This document shows positions 1 to 4,934 of a DNA stretch of 5,311 nucleotides, one piece after another. A program made the translations under genes and the position numbers. Position 1 is the first letter of the stretch. Each line of letters opens with the position of its first letter. The notes under the pieces are model-generated. The model ran no database searches and had not been told where the DNA came from. It was given only the letters and a program-made list of their open reading frames with translations. This DNA comes from an uncultured Hymenobacter sp. (GTDB lineage Bacteria > Bacteroidota > Bacteroidia > Cytophagales > Hymenobacteraceae), in the NCBI GenBank assembly GCA_937871705.1, contig CALMOO010000288.1, positions 1-5,311 on the forward strand, read 5' to 3'.

Positions 1-460
1 GTATATACATGAGTCGGCCCTTTGCGCAGCTTTTCTTGGCCTTTTTATAGCAACGAGGGGGTGAAGTTACTGTAAGCAGTTGCGAGCCAAGGTCATAAAG
101 CCGTAACTTATTGGCCCTGTAAGTTTTGTAACCTAATTGACTGATTGGCCCAGCAAATAGGGTTCAGAAAGCCAATTCAAAAAGAAACAGCCAGTTAATT
201 TATTAAGCCTAGCTTTTTGGACCGCGTAAAAATAGCATATATTTGAAATTTAAGTACACATTATATATAATATGTACTTATAGTAAGTTTAGCCCCCTGC
301 TACTATTAAGAAGGCCTAAGTCGACCAGGCTCCGACCTAGGTGCCTCAAAACAGACCATATTCTTTCTCAACTCCTACGCCTGCCGTATCAAGCCCAGGC
401 CGGCCTGCGTGCCGGCTGTGCCCGCCCTTGGAAAGCACCGCAGAGGGTGGGACAGTCAGT
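1..460. other. Gene-poor left end
   Basis: I see no credible gene here. The only longish plus-strand frame (243-479) starts at TTG, crosses an AT-rich palindrome and has an Arg/Pro/Leu-rich translation typical of a chance frame. The stretch holds the near-palindrome at 251-280, two copies of ATTGGCCC (110-117 and 144-151), and a small inverted repeat AACTTA/TAAGTT (105-110 and 120-125). On the minus strand one frame is free of stops from 163 to 1, but its translation is not recognisable. Confidence 0.6.
251..280. repeat. 30-bp AT-rich near-perfect palindrome
   Basis: Outer arms TAAGTACA (251-258) and TGTACTTA (273-280) are exact reverse complements. The centre, ATTATATATAAT (260-271), is itself a perfect palindrome, so only the 259/272 pair (C against A) fails to match. 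It lies in an AT-rich patch (about 225-290). It could be a cruciform-forming site, a binding site for a dimeric regulator, or part of an origin. The GTAC core in each arm is also the core of the sites upstream of repL, which is suggestive only. Function is unknown. Confidence 0.7.
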
Positions 461-757
461 TCAGATAGCTATTAGCTGAGACTTTGCTGGCAGTAGCCAC
501 GGTGCCATAGGGTCAAGGACAGAGCAGCCAGCGGCAGCGGTTTCGCTAGTCACTACGCTCAGGTCCTCGGCGCGGGCCCGGCGCAGCACCTCATCCATGC
601 CCTAGTTAAGCACGTGCACCGTCAGCACATCCCCTACTGGTTTCTGCGAAGCGCCGCACAGCACGCTCAGGCCAATGACGGTGTCAAGCGCCACGAGCTG
701 CGCCTGCAAGGCATCGGTAACGGTGGGCGGGACGGTAAGCTCTAGGGCATGATGCAT
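461..757 (-). pseudogene. DUF389/TIGR00341-type protein, N-terminal fragment with internal stop
   Basis: A minus-strand frame opening with ATG at 757-755 translates to a beta-alpha-beta-like N-terminus: LELTVPPTVTDALQAQL, then VIGLSVLCGAS, KPVGDVLTVHVLN, an in-frame TAG at 604-602, then GMDEVLRRARAEDLSVVTSE. I recognise this as the extracytoplasmic-type N-terminal domain that precedes the membrane region of DUF389 (TIGR00341) proteins, where the segment before DEVLRR usually reads close to HVLNRGADEVL. The stop sits at codon 52, in place of the usual Arg. The similarity fades after about residue 72 and the frame ends at TGA (463-461), so the membrane domain is absent. The gene is therefore both interrupted and truncated. 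The native role of this family is not well established. Assignment is from pattern memory and was not searched. Confidence 0.6.
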
Positions 758-774
758 ACAAAAATCAGAAGACT

Positions 775-969
775 ACTAGTACGGCGCAAGTAGCGGCCCG
801 GTGGCTGTGAAAGTTCCCGATGAAGTAGCCGGGCAAATCTGGATAGAACAAGCACCTGGCTTTCGCACGTCATGAAAGGCAGTCTCCCACCTGCCCAACG
901 CCGTCGCTATGACGCCGCCCTCCGCGCCGAGGTCTTGCGCATGGCCGGTGAAAGCCGCTCCACTAGTAC
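775..969. repeat. 8-bp direct repeat ACTAGTAC flanking the IS remnant
   Basis: ACTAGTAC occurs at 775-782 and at 962-969. The right copy coincides with the point where OrfA similarity stops, and the left copy lies just upstream of the DUF389 start. This may mark a deletion or recombination scar, or be chance. The intervening segment has no convincing terminal inverted repeats, so I do not call it a target-site duplication. Confidence 0.35.
805..969 (+). mobile_element. IS3-family left-end remnant
   Basis: This segment holds a short non-coding leader (about 805-871), rich in motifs I associate with the left ends of Cytophagales IS3-type elements (GTAGCCGGGCAAATCTGGAT at 826-845), followed by the N-terminal codons of an OrfA transposase. 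Nothing after the first 30 or so codons is present: no OrfB, DDE domain or right inverted repeat is found in the window. The exact left boundary is not determined. This is a dead fragment, evidence of past insertion and deletion next to the DUF389 fragment. Confidence 0.45.
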
Positions 970-985
970 TACACTTCTCGGGTAA
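872..985 (+). pseudogene. IS3-type transposase OrfA, N-terminal fragment
   Basis: ATG at 872 opens 37 codons ending in TAA (983-985). The segment QRRRYDAALRAEVLRMAGES (residues 9-28) matches the start of the helix-turn-helix of IS3-family OrfA proteins, which usually have an RRRYDxxFKAEALRLA-like opening followed by a variable stretch and an LYxWQ motif. Here similarity ends at ESRST and is replaced by unrelated residues and a stop, so about two thirds of OrfA is missing. Its stop lies 65 bp before the end of the convergent minus-strand 107-aa gene. It is almost certainly non-functional. Confidence 0.55.
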
Positions 986-1049
986 CTGCTGAATTTATTG
1001 CTTCGGAATTAACAGCTTAATAACTAATTACCTATCTATAAAACGTGAC

Positions 1050-1373
1050 CTAACTGGCTTTGCGTAAGTGGCTTCCTCTCTTTTTAGTGAGCTCTTCCTT
1101 ATTTGAAACAACTGGCTTAACTGCATAGGTCAACCCAATCTGTTTGTTATCAGCATTGTATACTATTTCCAGAATTTGTCCCAAAGGATAGTTTACCTCA
1201 TTCGTTGGTAAGCCATTGGCATCGAGTCCCCAACTTGTGTCTATTCCTAATCGACCAGCGACTAAATCACGAAAAACTCCCTCGAACAGGATGGAATCAG
1301 CCTTTTTAACTAACTCAAATTGAACGAATAAGCTGTTACCACGGGTAACGACTTGGTGGATGGTAAACGCCAT
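1050..1373 (-). CDS. Conserved-looking hypothetical protein downstream of repL (107 aa)
   Basis: I do not recognise this family. The frame starts with ATG at 1373-1371, only 5 bp after the repL stop, so the two genes are very probably co-transcribed. The N-terminal half alternates hydrophobic and polar residues (FTIHQVVTRGNSLFVQFELV), suggesting beta strands. The middle has a Gly/Asn-rich turn region (GLDANGLPTNEVNYP) and the C-terminus is basic (KEELTKKRGSHLRKAS). There is no signal peptide, membrane segment or catalytic signature. Base composition matches repL, being more AT-rich than the parA region, which supports the pair as one module. By position it could be an accessory replication, copy-control or maintenance protein, but that is inference from neighbourhood only. 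An alternative is an unrelated passenger gene. Confidence 0.7.
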   Translation of the reverse strand: MAFTIHQVVTRGNSLFVQFELVKKADSILFEGVFRDLVAGRLGIDTSWGLDANGLPTNEVNYPLGQILEIVYNADNKQIGLTYAVKPVVSNKEELTKKRGSHLRKAS

Positions 1374-1378
1374 AAGAG

Positions 1379-1909
1379 TTATCTGTCAGATGCTGAAAAA
1401 AGGCTGTCTTGGCTTGGGCCATCTAGCTTATCATAGGTTATCATGAGGCCGGCTCGTTTCTCGTGGCTGCCTTTTACGAGTACGTTGGCACTTACTTGGT
1501 AAGTACCCGTCCGCACTCGCTTCATAAACCCGTGTTGGATAAGAATGGTAACGGTAGATTGAACCGTATCCTTGTCAATAGTAAGGAGTTCTGATATTTC
1601 TCGGATAGTGCCACCGAACTGATTGGAAACAGAATTGATATTATCCAGAATATAGCTGAAAACTTTCATCTTAGCTCCCCCCAGTACTCCTATTATACGG
1701 CTTAAGTCTTCTAACCAGACTTTGTGAAAGCCATAGTCACCCATTTGCGAACGGTCGATAACCGTAAATACTCGCTCCTCGCCTGTATCCTGATTTACCC
1801 AGCGCTGAGTACTCACAACCTGCTCCTGCTGCTTCATTCCGGATAGTTTAGGTAGGCGGCGCGACTTCTGTTGCTTCTTAGCACCTTCGCTAGGTTGGTC
1901 CTGGCTCAT
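1379..1909 (-). CDS. repL: RepL-like plasmid replication initiator (176 aa)
   Basis: This is the likely plasmid replication protein. Residues about 30-160 follow the RepL family pattern (Pfam PF05732): a beta-rich entry with VNQDTGEERVFTVIDR (38-53), FHKVWLEDLSRIIGVLGG (61-78), a helix with AKMKVFSYILDNIN (79-92), then a winged helix-turn-helix at about 101-147 (TIREISELLTIDKDTVQSTV, then LIQHGFMKRVRTGTYQVSANVLVKG). The N-terminal 25 residues are polar and basic. I chose ATG at 1909: a GTG at 1951 in the same frame would add 14 residues (LIFLRVNFPYLIF), but that stretch spans two copies of a direct repeat and begins inside an inverted repeat, so it looks like leader. RepL proteins were described from small Firmicute plasmids and also occur in Bacteroidota. 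The gene leads a two-gene operon, and repeats and a TACATTTG box lie upstream. Confidence 0.82.
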   Translation of the reverse strand: MSQDQPSEGAKKQQKSRRLPKLSGMKQQEQVVSTQRWVNQDTGEERVFTVIDRSQMGDYGFHKVWLEDLSRIIGVLGGAKMKVFSYILDNINSVSNQFGGTIREISELLTIDKDTVQSTVTILIQHGFMKRVRTGTYQVSANVLVKGSHEKRAGLMITYDKLDGPSQDSLFSASDR

Positions 1910-1922
1910 AAAAATTAAATAG

Positions 1923-1951
1923 GGAAAATTAACACGAAGGAAAATTAACAC
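1923..1951. repeat. 13-bp direct repeat upstream of repL
   Basis: GGAAAATTAACAC occurs at 1923-1935 and again at 1939-1951, a 16-bp period. The copies lie directly upstream of the preferred repL start codon. They could be operator half-sites or origin iterons. Two copies is few for an iteron array. Confidence 0.5.
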
Positions 1952-1975
1952 TTGTAGGATTATTATTCCTACAAG
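1951..1975. repeat. 9-bp-arm inverted repeat upstream of repL
   Basis: CTTGTAGGA (1951-1959) and TCCTACAAG (1967-1975) are exact reverse complements separated by a 7-base loop. The hairpin falls between the putative -7 box and the repL ATG, so it would be in the 5' leader of the repL transcript. It could be an operator, a translational control hairpin or part of the origin. There is no T-run on the minus-strand side. Confidence 0.6.
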
Positions 1976-1989
1976 AAGAGTAATAAGAT

Positions 1990-2064
1990 TTGTACAAATG
2001 TACGAACTTTAATCAGACAAAGCGCCGAAATTTTCCGTACAATAAACCGCAAAAATCCGTACAA
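1990..2064. promoter_or_regulatory. Cluster of four GTAC-centred sites (candidate operators or origin sites)
   Basis: GTAC occurs at 1992, 2000, 2037 and 2059. The first is inside the palindrome TTGTACAA (1990-1997). The last two are in identical 9-mers TCCGTACAA (2034-2042 and 2056-2064), 22 bp apart, about two helical turns. The cluster overlaps the putative repL -7 box, as expected for autoregulatory or initiator binding sites. The binding protein is unknown; RepL is the obvious candidate. Confidence 0.45.
1995..2021 (-). promoter_or_regulatory. Putative Bacteroidota-type promoter for repL
   Basis: Read on the minus strand, TACATTTG (2002-1995) is an exact match to the TAnnTTTG -7 box, and TTTG (2021-2018) lies upstream as a -33 candidate. 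The spacer is 15 bp, shorter than the roughly 19-21 bp usual in this phylum, so the -33 assignment is weak. Initiation would fall near 1988, giving a leader of about 80 nt that includes the inverted and direct repeats. Confidence 0.45.
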
Positions 2065-2093
2065 GCATATTGGAATAACCAGCTATCAATCAG

Positions 2094-2267
2094 ATGCTTA
2101 TAAACATTTTTAAAACGTCGCTCTCTTATCTATTAGTAACAAACGTAAGAACGGCCGCTGAAAAGCCACGCACCATTTCACTTACTAAGGAATTACCAGA
2201 ACTTCTGGTCAACGCTTCGCTCACTACCAGACGAAGCAACGAAGTGATAAAAGAGATGAGCTACTGA
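2094..2267 (+). CDS. Possible small ORF, unrecognised (57 aa)
   Basis: ATG at 2094 opens 57 codons ending at TGA 2265-2267, divergent from repL. The translation has a hydrophobic start (MLINIFKTSLSYLLVTNV) followed by a charged part (KPRTISLTKELPELLVNASL, then TTRRSNEVIKEMSY). I do not recognise it. The frame also contains the inverted repeats at 2195-2237, so this stretch may instead be origin DNA with a chance frame. No recognisable -7 box precedes it. Candidate roles, such as an antisense-side control peptide or a remnant, cannot be told apart from the sequence. Confidence 0.25.
   Translation: MLINIFKTSLSYLLVTNVRTAAEKPRTISLTKELPELLVNASLTTRRSNEVIKEMSY
2195..2237. repeat. Nested inverted repeats
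   Basis: ACCAGAACTTCTGGT (2195-2209) is a perfect palindrome of 7-bp arms around one C. It is followed by GCTTCG (2214-2219) and its reverse complement CGAAGC (2232-2237). CTGGT (2205-2209) also pairs with ACCAG at 2226-2230, so alternative foldings are possible. The position between repL control sites and a tandem repeat would suit an origin or nicking-site structure, but this is inference. Confidence 0.5.
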
Positions 2268-2299
2268 ATTTTTAGGCTGAGGCATTGAGGGGACAACAA

Positions 2300-2331
2300 G
2301 GCAGTGGGGAAAAAAGGCAGTGGGGAAAAAA
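2300..2331. repeat. Perfect 16-bp tandem repeat (two units)
   Basis: GGCAGTGGGGAAAAAA is present twice back to back, 2300-2315 and 2316-2331. The G4A6 composition gives strong purine asymmetry on the plus strand. It could be iteron-like or a recent slippage duplication. The GTG start of the 110-aa ORF lies in the second unit. Confidence 0.75.
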
Positions 2332-2652
2332 TTTAATCTCCGCTGCCAAAACCTCGACTCGCAGTTAGCGTCCTCTCACGCTCCAGGCCTTTGCATCGAG
2401 GTCAAACGTCCAACTACTTGGGTCGAGTTTAACGAGTGGTCTGCTCGTACACTTGCCTATTACCTACTCGTGTTTTGTCGAAATACCGGCTGGCCTAGTG
2501 GGCAAAACTTACCCGTTACTTTTCGTAATCTACTGCCTGCCCATTGGGGCACGGCTCGCCCTGCACGCCCGGATAGGCCGCATACGACGAGCTTGGCACC
2601 CGTAAACGCCTCCACTACTGGGTTGACTTTCTTTTTCGGCACTATCGTGTAA
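2320..2652 (+). CDS. Unrecognised ORF, doubtful (110 aa)
   Basis: A frame from GTG 2320 to TAA 2650-2652 encodes a protein with no family I recognise. The central part has plausible protein character (IEVKRPTTWVEFNEWSARTL, then LAYYLLVFCRN), whereas the C-terminal third (ARPARPDRPHTTSLAPVNAS) looks like out-of-frame translation. The +2 frame gives a more protein-like stretch at 2577-2657 (AAYDELGTRKRLHYWVDFLF, then RHYRVSY) just after a TAG. A frameshifted remnant of a larger gene is therefore as likely as a real gene. The start lies within a tandem repeat and I see no promoter. Confidence 0.22.
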   Translation: MGKKFNLRCQNLDSQLASSHAPGLCIEVKRPTTWVEFNEWSARTLAYYLLVFCRNTGWPSGQNLPVTFRNLLPAHWGTARPARPDRPHTTSLAPVNASTTGLTFFFGTIV

Positions 2653-2734
2653 GCTATTAAGTCTTATGGCCCGGTTTTCCACCAGCAAGTATTAGCTGCT
2701 CTGTCCGTTATGGGCAACTAGCGGGGGCCATCTT

Positions 2735-2968
2735 CTACACAGCCATCTCATTCATTATTTCGCTGCGCTTTTGTTCGGTGGTCAATTTCTCCACACGCTC
2801 CTTTTCGGCTTTCTGGGCCTATTCGACGCGCTTCTGGGCCTGTTGTGCATTGAGACTGGTCTAATCGTTCCGCTTCGCACTTACTACCTCTCAATTGCGT
2901 TTTTACTCTTTTTGACGCTTTTCCTTCTGCTTGAGGAGTAGGCTTTCTCTGCTCGGTTGCTCGGTCAT
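2735..2968 (-). pseudogene. Charged, probable coiled-coil protein, broken by multiple stops
   Basis: From ATG 2968-2966 the minus strand reads MTEQPSRESLLLKQKEKRQK E, stop, KRN, stop, EVVSAKRND, stop, TSLNAQQAQKRVE, stop, AQKAEKERVEKLTTEQKRSE then IMNEMAV and a final TAG (2737-2735). The Lys/Glu/Gln/Arg-rich pattern is coherent over all 77 codons despite stops at 2905-2903 (TAA), 2893-2891 (TGA), 2863-2861 (TAG) and 2821-2819 (TAG), so this was a real gene that has decayed without frameshift. Each internal stop is one C-to-T change from CAA, CGA or CAG, codons that would suit such a sequence. A 104-codon frame on the same strand (3062-2748) is open only because it is out of phase. The original function is unknown; plasmid mobilisation or structural accessory proteins often have this composition. 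Confidence 0.6.
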
Positions 2969-3397
2969 GGTTGGAGTTCATGTTCAGAGCAAGGTAAAGA
3001 CGCGCTTTAGGGGCGCAATAGACAATTGCGGAGCACTGACATTTAGCAGACTTATTCACCAAATACCAGGTACTGTCACTTGCTCTCAGGCACCTGCTGG
3101 CGGTCGTGCTGAACTGAAAACTATCAATTCACAACACGACAGGCTTTGCTGACTGACTGAGTAGAAAAAGACTGTAGGCCCCAGTCGCACCGGCCTATCG
3201 CTTCCGGCTCGAACAGGTATCCGTGAGCTCACAACTTGACTGCTCGCGGTCGCCCTACACCCACAGGACTTCCTAGCATGAGACGTGGATTAGCGGGCGA
3301 TTGGGTAAGCAGACACGATGCAGAAAGCCGATTCAGTCGTGGTGCCTCATTCACAACGAAGTAGTGCGGTGCCCCAGCAGTAAACTCGCTTCGAACC
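2969..3397. other. Gene-free stretch between pseudogene and partition region
   Basis: No credible gene seen. Frames at 2931-3152 (plus) and 3301-3501 (plus, TTG start) are overlaps of the pseudogene or of the repeat region and have no recognisable domains. Contents worth noting are a perfect 10-bp palindrome GTGAGCTCAC (3223-3232) and a weak minus-strand hairpin with T5 at 3165-3186. Confidence 0.5.
3165..3186 (-). terminator. Weak intrinsic-terminator-like hairpin
   Basis: Read on the minus strand, GACTG and CAGTC form a 5-bp stem around a 7-base loop (3186-3170), followed by TTTTT (3169-3165). The stem is short and no gene on the minus strand ends just upstream, so this is only a candidate. 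Confidence 0.2.
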
Positions 3398-3463
3398 TGT
3401 TTAACTGGCTTGTATGGTTAATACAGGCAAAGTGGTTAATGAAAAGAGTTGCCTTAGCCAGTT
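3398..3463. repeat. TGGTTAAT repeats, candidate centromere-like partition site
   Basis: TGGTTAAT occurs at 3415-3422 and 3433-3440, 18 bp apart. Related TGTTTAAC is at 3398-3405, and AACTGGCT (3403-3410) is matched by its reverse complement AGCCAGTT (3456-3463), enclosing the direct repeats. The same words recur in the inverted repeat at 4935-4981 beyond the partition genes. Class Ib partition systems place repeated sites for a ribbon-helix-helix protein upstream of parA, which fits this position. Confidence 0.45.
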
Positions 3464-3538
3464 TACCCATCTCAACTGATTTTTCCATTCTTAATAAATA
3501 AGCTTCTATTTATCAACAATATACTTAATAATAAAACT

Positions 3539-3614
3539 GTGTTAACCGTGTTAAACATTTTATATGTTTTATACATTTTAAATGGTCTGTGTTGTAAAGC
3601 CATTTTAGCCATTT
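3539..3614. promoter_or_regulatory. Short direct repeats overlapping the parA promoter (candidate operator)
   Basis: GTGTTAA occurs at 3539-3545 and 3548-3554 (9-bp period). AAACAT (3553-3558) and ATGTTT (3564-3569) form an inverted repeat. CATTTTA occurs at 3556, 3574 and 3601, and AGCCATTT at 3598-3605 and 3607-3614 (9-bp period). The last pair lies in the promoter spacer. Repeats of this spacing around a partition promoter are consistent with autorepression by the downstream ribbon-helix-helix protein; this is inference. Confidence 0.45.
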
Positions 3615-3621
3615 ATATTTG
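3591..3621 (+). promoter_or_regulatory. Bacteroidota-type promoter for the par operon
   Basis: TATATTTG (3614-3621) matches the TAnnTTTG -7 box exactly, and GTTG (3591-3594) is a fair -33 element at a canonical 19-bp spacing. Initiation near 3625-3630 gives a leader of about 35 nt before ATG 3664. It also rules against the in-frame TTG at 3619, which is inside the -7 box. Confidence 0.7.
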
Positions 3622-3663
3622 TGGGCTTCCTTAGTAGACCAGCGAGTTGCTCTCCTACATCTT

Positions 3664-4381
3664 ATGAAAAAGAAGAACCCACCCCTAAAAGAAAAGCAGC
3701 CCCCGGTCATTATTGCGGTAGTTGGCCGCAAGGGTGGGGTTGGCAAGACGACCACCAGCTTAAATCTTAGCGGTGAACTGGCCAACCGGGGCTATCAGGT
3801 GCTACTGGTCGACCTTGATGTGCAGGGAGATGCCACCTCCGCGCTAACCCGCGAGGAGTACACTACCAGCACGGGCCAAGTGTTGCTGGCGGGGAGTGGC
3901 CTGCTGGATGCGCTAGTGCAGACGAAGTTGCCGACGCTCTGGCTATTGCCGACGGACGATGACCTGAAGCCCCGGTCCAAGGAGCTCATCGCCCACCGGC
4001 CCGATGACTTTCGTTTCGCTCTTCGGGATGTGCTGGCAGCCGAGGCCGGTGGCTTCGACTTCGTGGTCATCGACTGCCCTCCGTCCCTGGAGGATATTAC
4101 GCTCATCGGCCTGTGCGCCGCTACGCACTACTTGGCCCCGGCACTGCCAAGCTACTTTTCGCTGAAATCGCTCAACAAGCTGGCGGAGCTGACGACCCTG
4201 ATTCAGCAGGAACCAGGTATGAATCCGAACCTGCGTTTTATCGGCCTCTTCTTTACCGATTTCCGATAAGCGCCTGGGAGATGCCCAGCGGGACGCTATT
4301 CCGGCACAGCTTCGCACGCCGGAATCCAATGCGGTTGCTGACTTCCAGAACCTAACTGACGAGGTGCTCACGCGCCTGTAA
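3664..4381 (+). pseudogene. parA: ParA-family partition ATPase, frameshifted and internally shortened
   Basis: ATG 3664 opens a ParA/MinD-type P-loop ATPase that binds nucleoid DNA and moves plasmids in partition. Visible motifs are a deviant Walker A GRKGGVGKTT (residues 21-30, with signature Lys23 and Lys28), the DLDVQGDATSAL motif (50-61), and Walker B FVVIDCPP (133-140, Asp137). The frame stops at TAA 4267-4269 after residue 201 (GLFFTDFR). The family continuation DKRLGDAQRDAIPAQLRTPE, then SNAVADFQNLTDEVLTRL, is present in the +1 frame from 4265 to TAA 4379-4381, so one extra C in TTCC (4261-4264) explains the break. Even restored, about 238 residues result: the stretch between IPAQLR and TPESNAV appears to lack roughly 35-45 residues that relatives carry there. 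The N-terminal 201 residues retain the ATPase motifs. Short N-terminus without a helix-turn-helix fits type Ib. Sequencing error could explain the C but not the shortening. Confidence 0.8.
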
Positions 4382-4415
4382 TTGCTCTCTTCACGCCTTT
4401 TATTCTGCTTCACCG

Positions 4416-4760
4416 ATGGCTACTTCTCCCGGCCCCCGCGATATTAACGACCTGCTAACCGGTGCCAGCCGCGCACAGCCACCCCGGCCCCCGCAGGCAG
4501 CGCCCCCACCGGCCGTTGCCCCGCCGCTGCCCGCGCAACCACTAGCCGCTGCGCCCACTACCCGCAAGGGCACTTTCATCCTGACCGAAGCCAACGACGA
4601 TGCCCTGCACCGCCTTAGTTTCTATACCCCGGGTCCGAAGGGGGAAAAGTCATATATAATCAATAGGGCGCTCGAAGCTTACCTGGCCCAGTTTCCCGAC
4701 AGCCAGCGGGCTATTCCTGAAGGCGAGGACGTGCGCCGGCGCGGGCGCCGTCACCACTAG
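4416..4760 (+). CDS. Ribbon-helix-helix partition protein (ParB/ParG-like), 114 aa
   Basis: This follows parA after 34 bp in the same direction, the place of the centromere-binding partner in class Ib partition loci. Residues 1-50 are a disordered, Pro/Ala-rich arm (APPPAVAPPLPAQPLAAAP), like the flexible ATPase-stimulating tails of ParG-type proteins. Residues 51-93 fit a ribbon-helix-helix fold: strand KGTFILTE (51-58), helix NDDALHRLSFYT (60-71), then helix GEKSYIINRALEAYLAQF (76-93). The C-terminus is basic (RRRGRRHH). It would bind the TGGTTAA-type repeats as a dimer and repress the par promoter; this role is inferred from position and fold. The frame is intact, in contrast to parA. High GC with many GCC/CCG codons matches parA, not repL. 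ATG 4416 is the only sensible start. Confidence 0.72.
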   Translation: MATSPGPRDINDLLTGASRAQPPRPPQAAPPPAVAPPLPAQPLAAAPTTRKGTFILTEANDDALHRLSFYTPGPKGEKSYIINRALEAYLAQFPDSQRAIPEGEDVRRRGRRHH

Positions 4761-4786
4761 GTAGTCGTACCGTAATCCGCTGCTAG

Positions 4787-4813
4787 AGCAGTCCGAGCGA
4801 AGTCGGTGCTGCT
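4787..4813 (+). terminator. Hairpin downstream of the par genes, possible terminator
   Basis: AGCAG (4787-4791) pairs with CTGCT (4809-4813) and CCGA (4793-4796) with TCGG (4803-4806) around GCGAAG. It lies 27 bp after the last par stop codon. There is no T-run, so a transcript-stabilising or rho-assisted role is as likely as intrinsic termination. Confidence 0.3.
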
Positions 4814-4934
4814 GCGGCGCTGGTGCTAAATCCCAAGATAATTTGAGTTGTAAGCCAGTTGCTAAGTAGAGTATTAAGTAGTAAGCCAGGAAATGCCTGC
4901 TTGCGCTCTGGAACAAGCACGTCTTATAAATAGC

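Noticed and set aside
243..479. 78-aa plus-strand ORF
   Set aside because: TTG start, overlaps the AT palindrome, and antisense to the end of the DUF389 fragment; no protein-like pattern.
775..969. 8-bp repeat as a target-site duplication of a 187-bp element
   Set aside because: No terminal inverted repeats inside, and IS3 elements make shorter duplications.
985..1049. Terminator for the repL operon
   Set aside because: GCTG and AATT segments can pair with a bulge, but the stem is imperfect and no T-run follows on the minus strand.
1335..1349. GTTACC-ACG-GGTAAC palindrome
   Set aside because: Lies within the coding sequence of the 107-aa gene and is short; probably incidental.
1910..1951. 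GTG at 1951 as the repL start (190 aa)
   Set aside because: The added 14 residues cover two copies of a direct repeat and begin inside an inverted repeat; ATG 1909 gives a normal polar N-terminus.
2748..3062. 104-aa minus-strand ORF
   Set aside because: Out-of-phase shadow of the coiled-coil pseudogene; the coherent Lys/Glu/Gln-rich reading is in the other frame.
3301..3501. 66-aa plus-strand ORF
   Set aside because: TTG start and made of the TGGTTAA repeat region; better explained as regulatory DNA.
3619..3663. TTG at 3619 as the parA start
   Set aside because: It overlaps the TATATTTG -7 box, so it would not be transcribed; ATG 3664 starts a typical short basic ParA N-terminus.
3795..4413. 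Minus-strand ORFs opposite parA (103 and 156 aa)
   Set aside because: Ser/Arg-rich antisense shadows of a GC-rich gene whose plus frame has clear ATPase motifs.
4650..4916. 88-aa minus-strand ORF
   Set aside because: Antisense to the RHH gene and its downstream hairpin, with no recognisable features.
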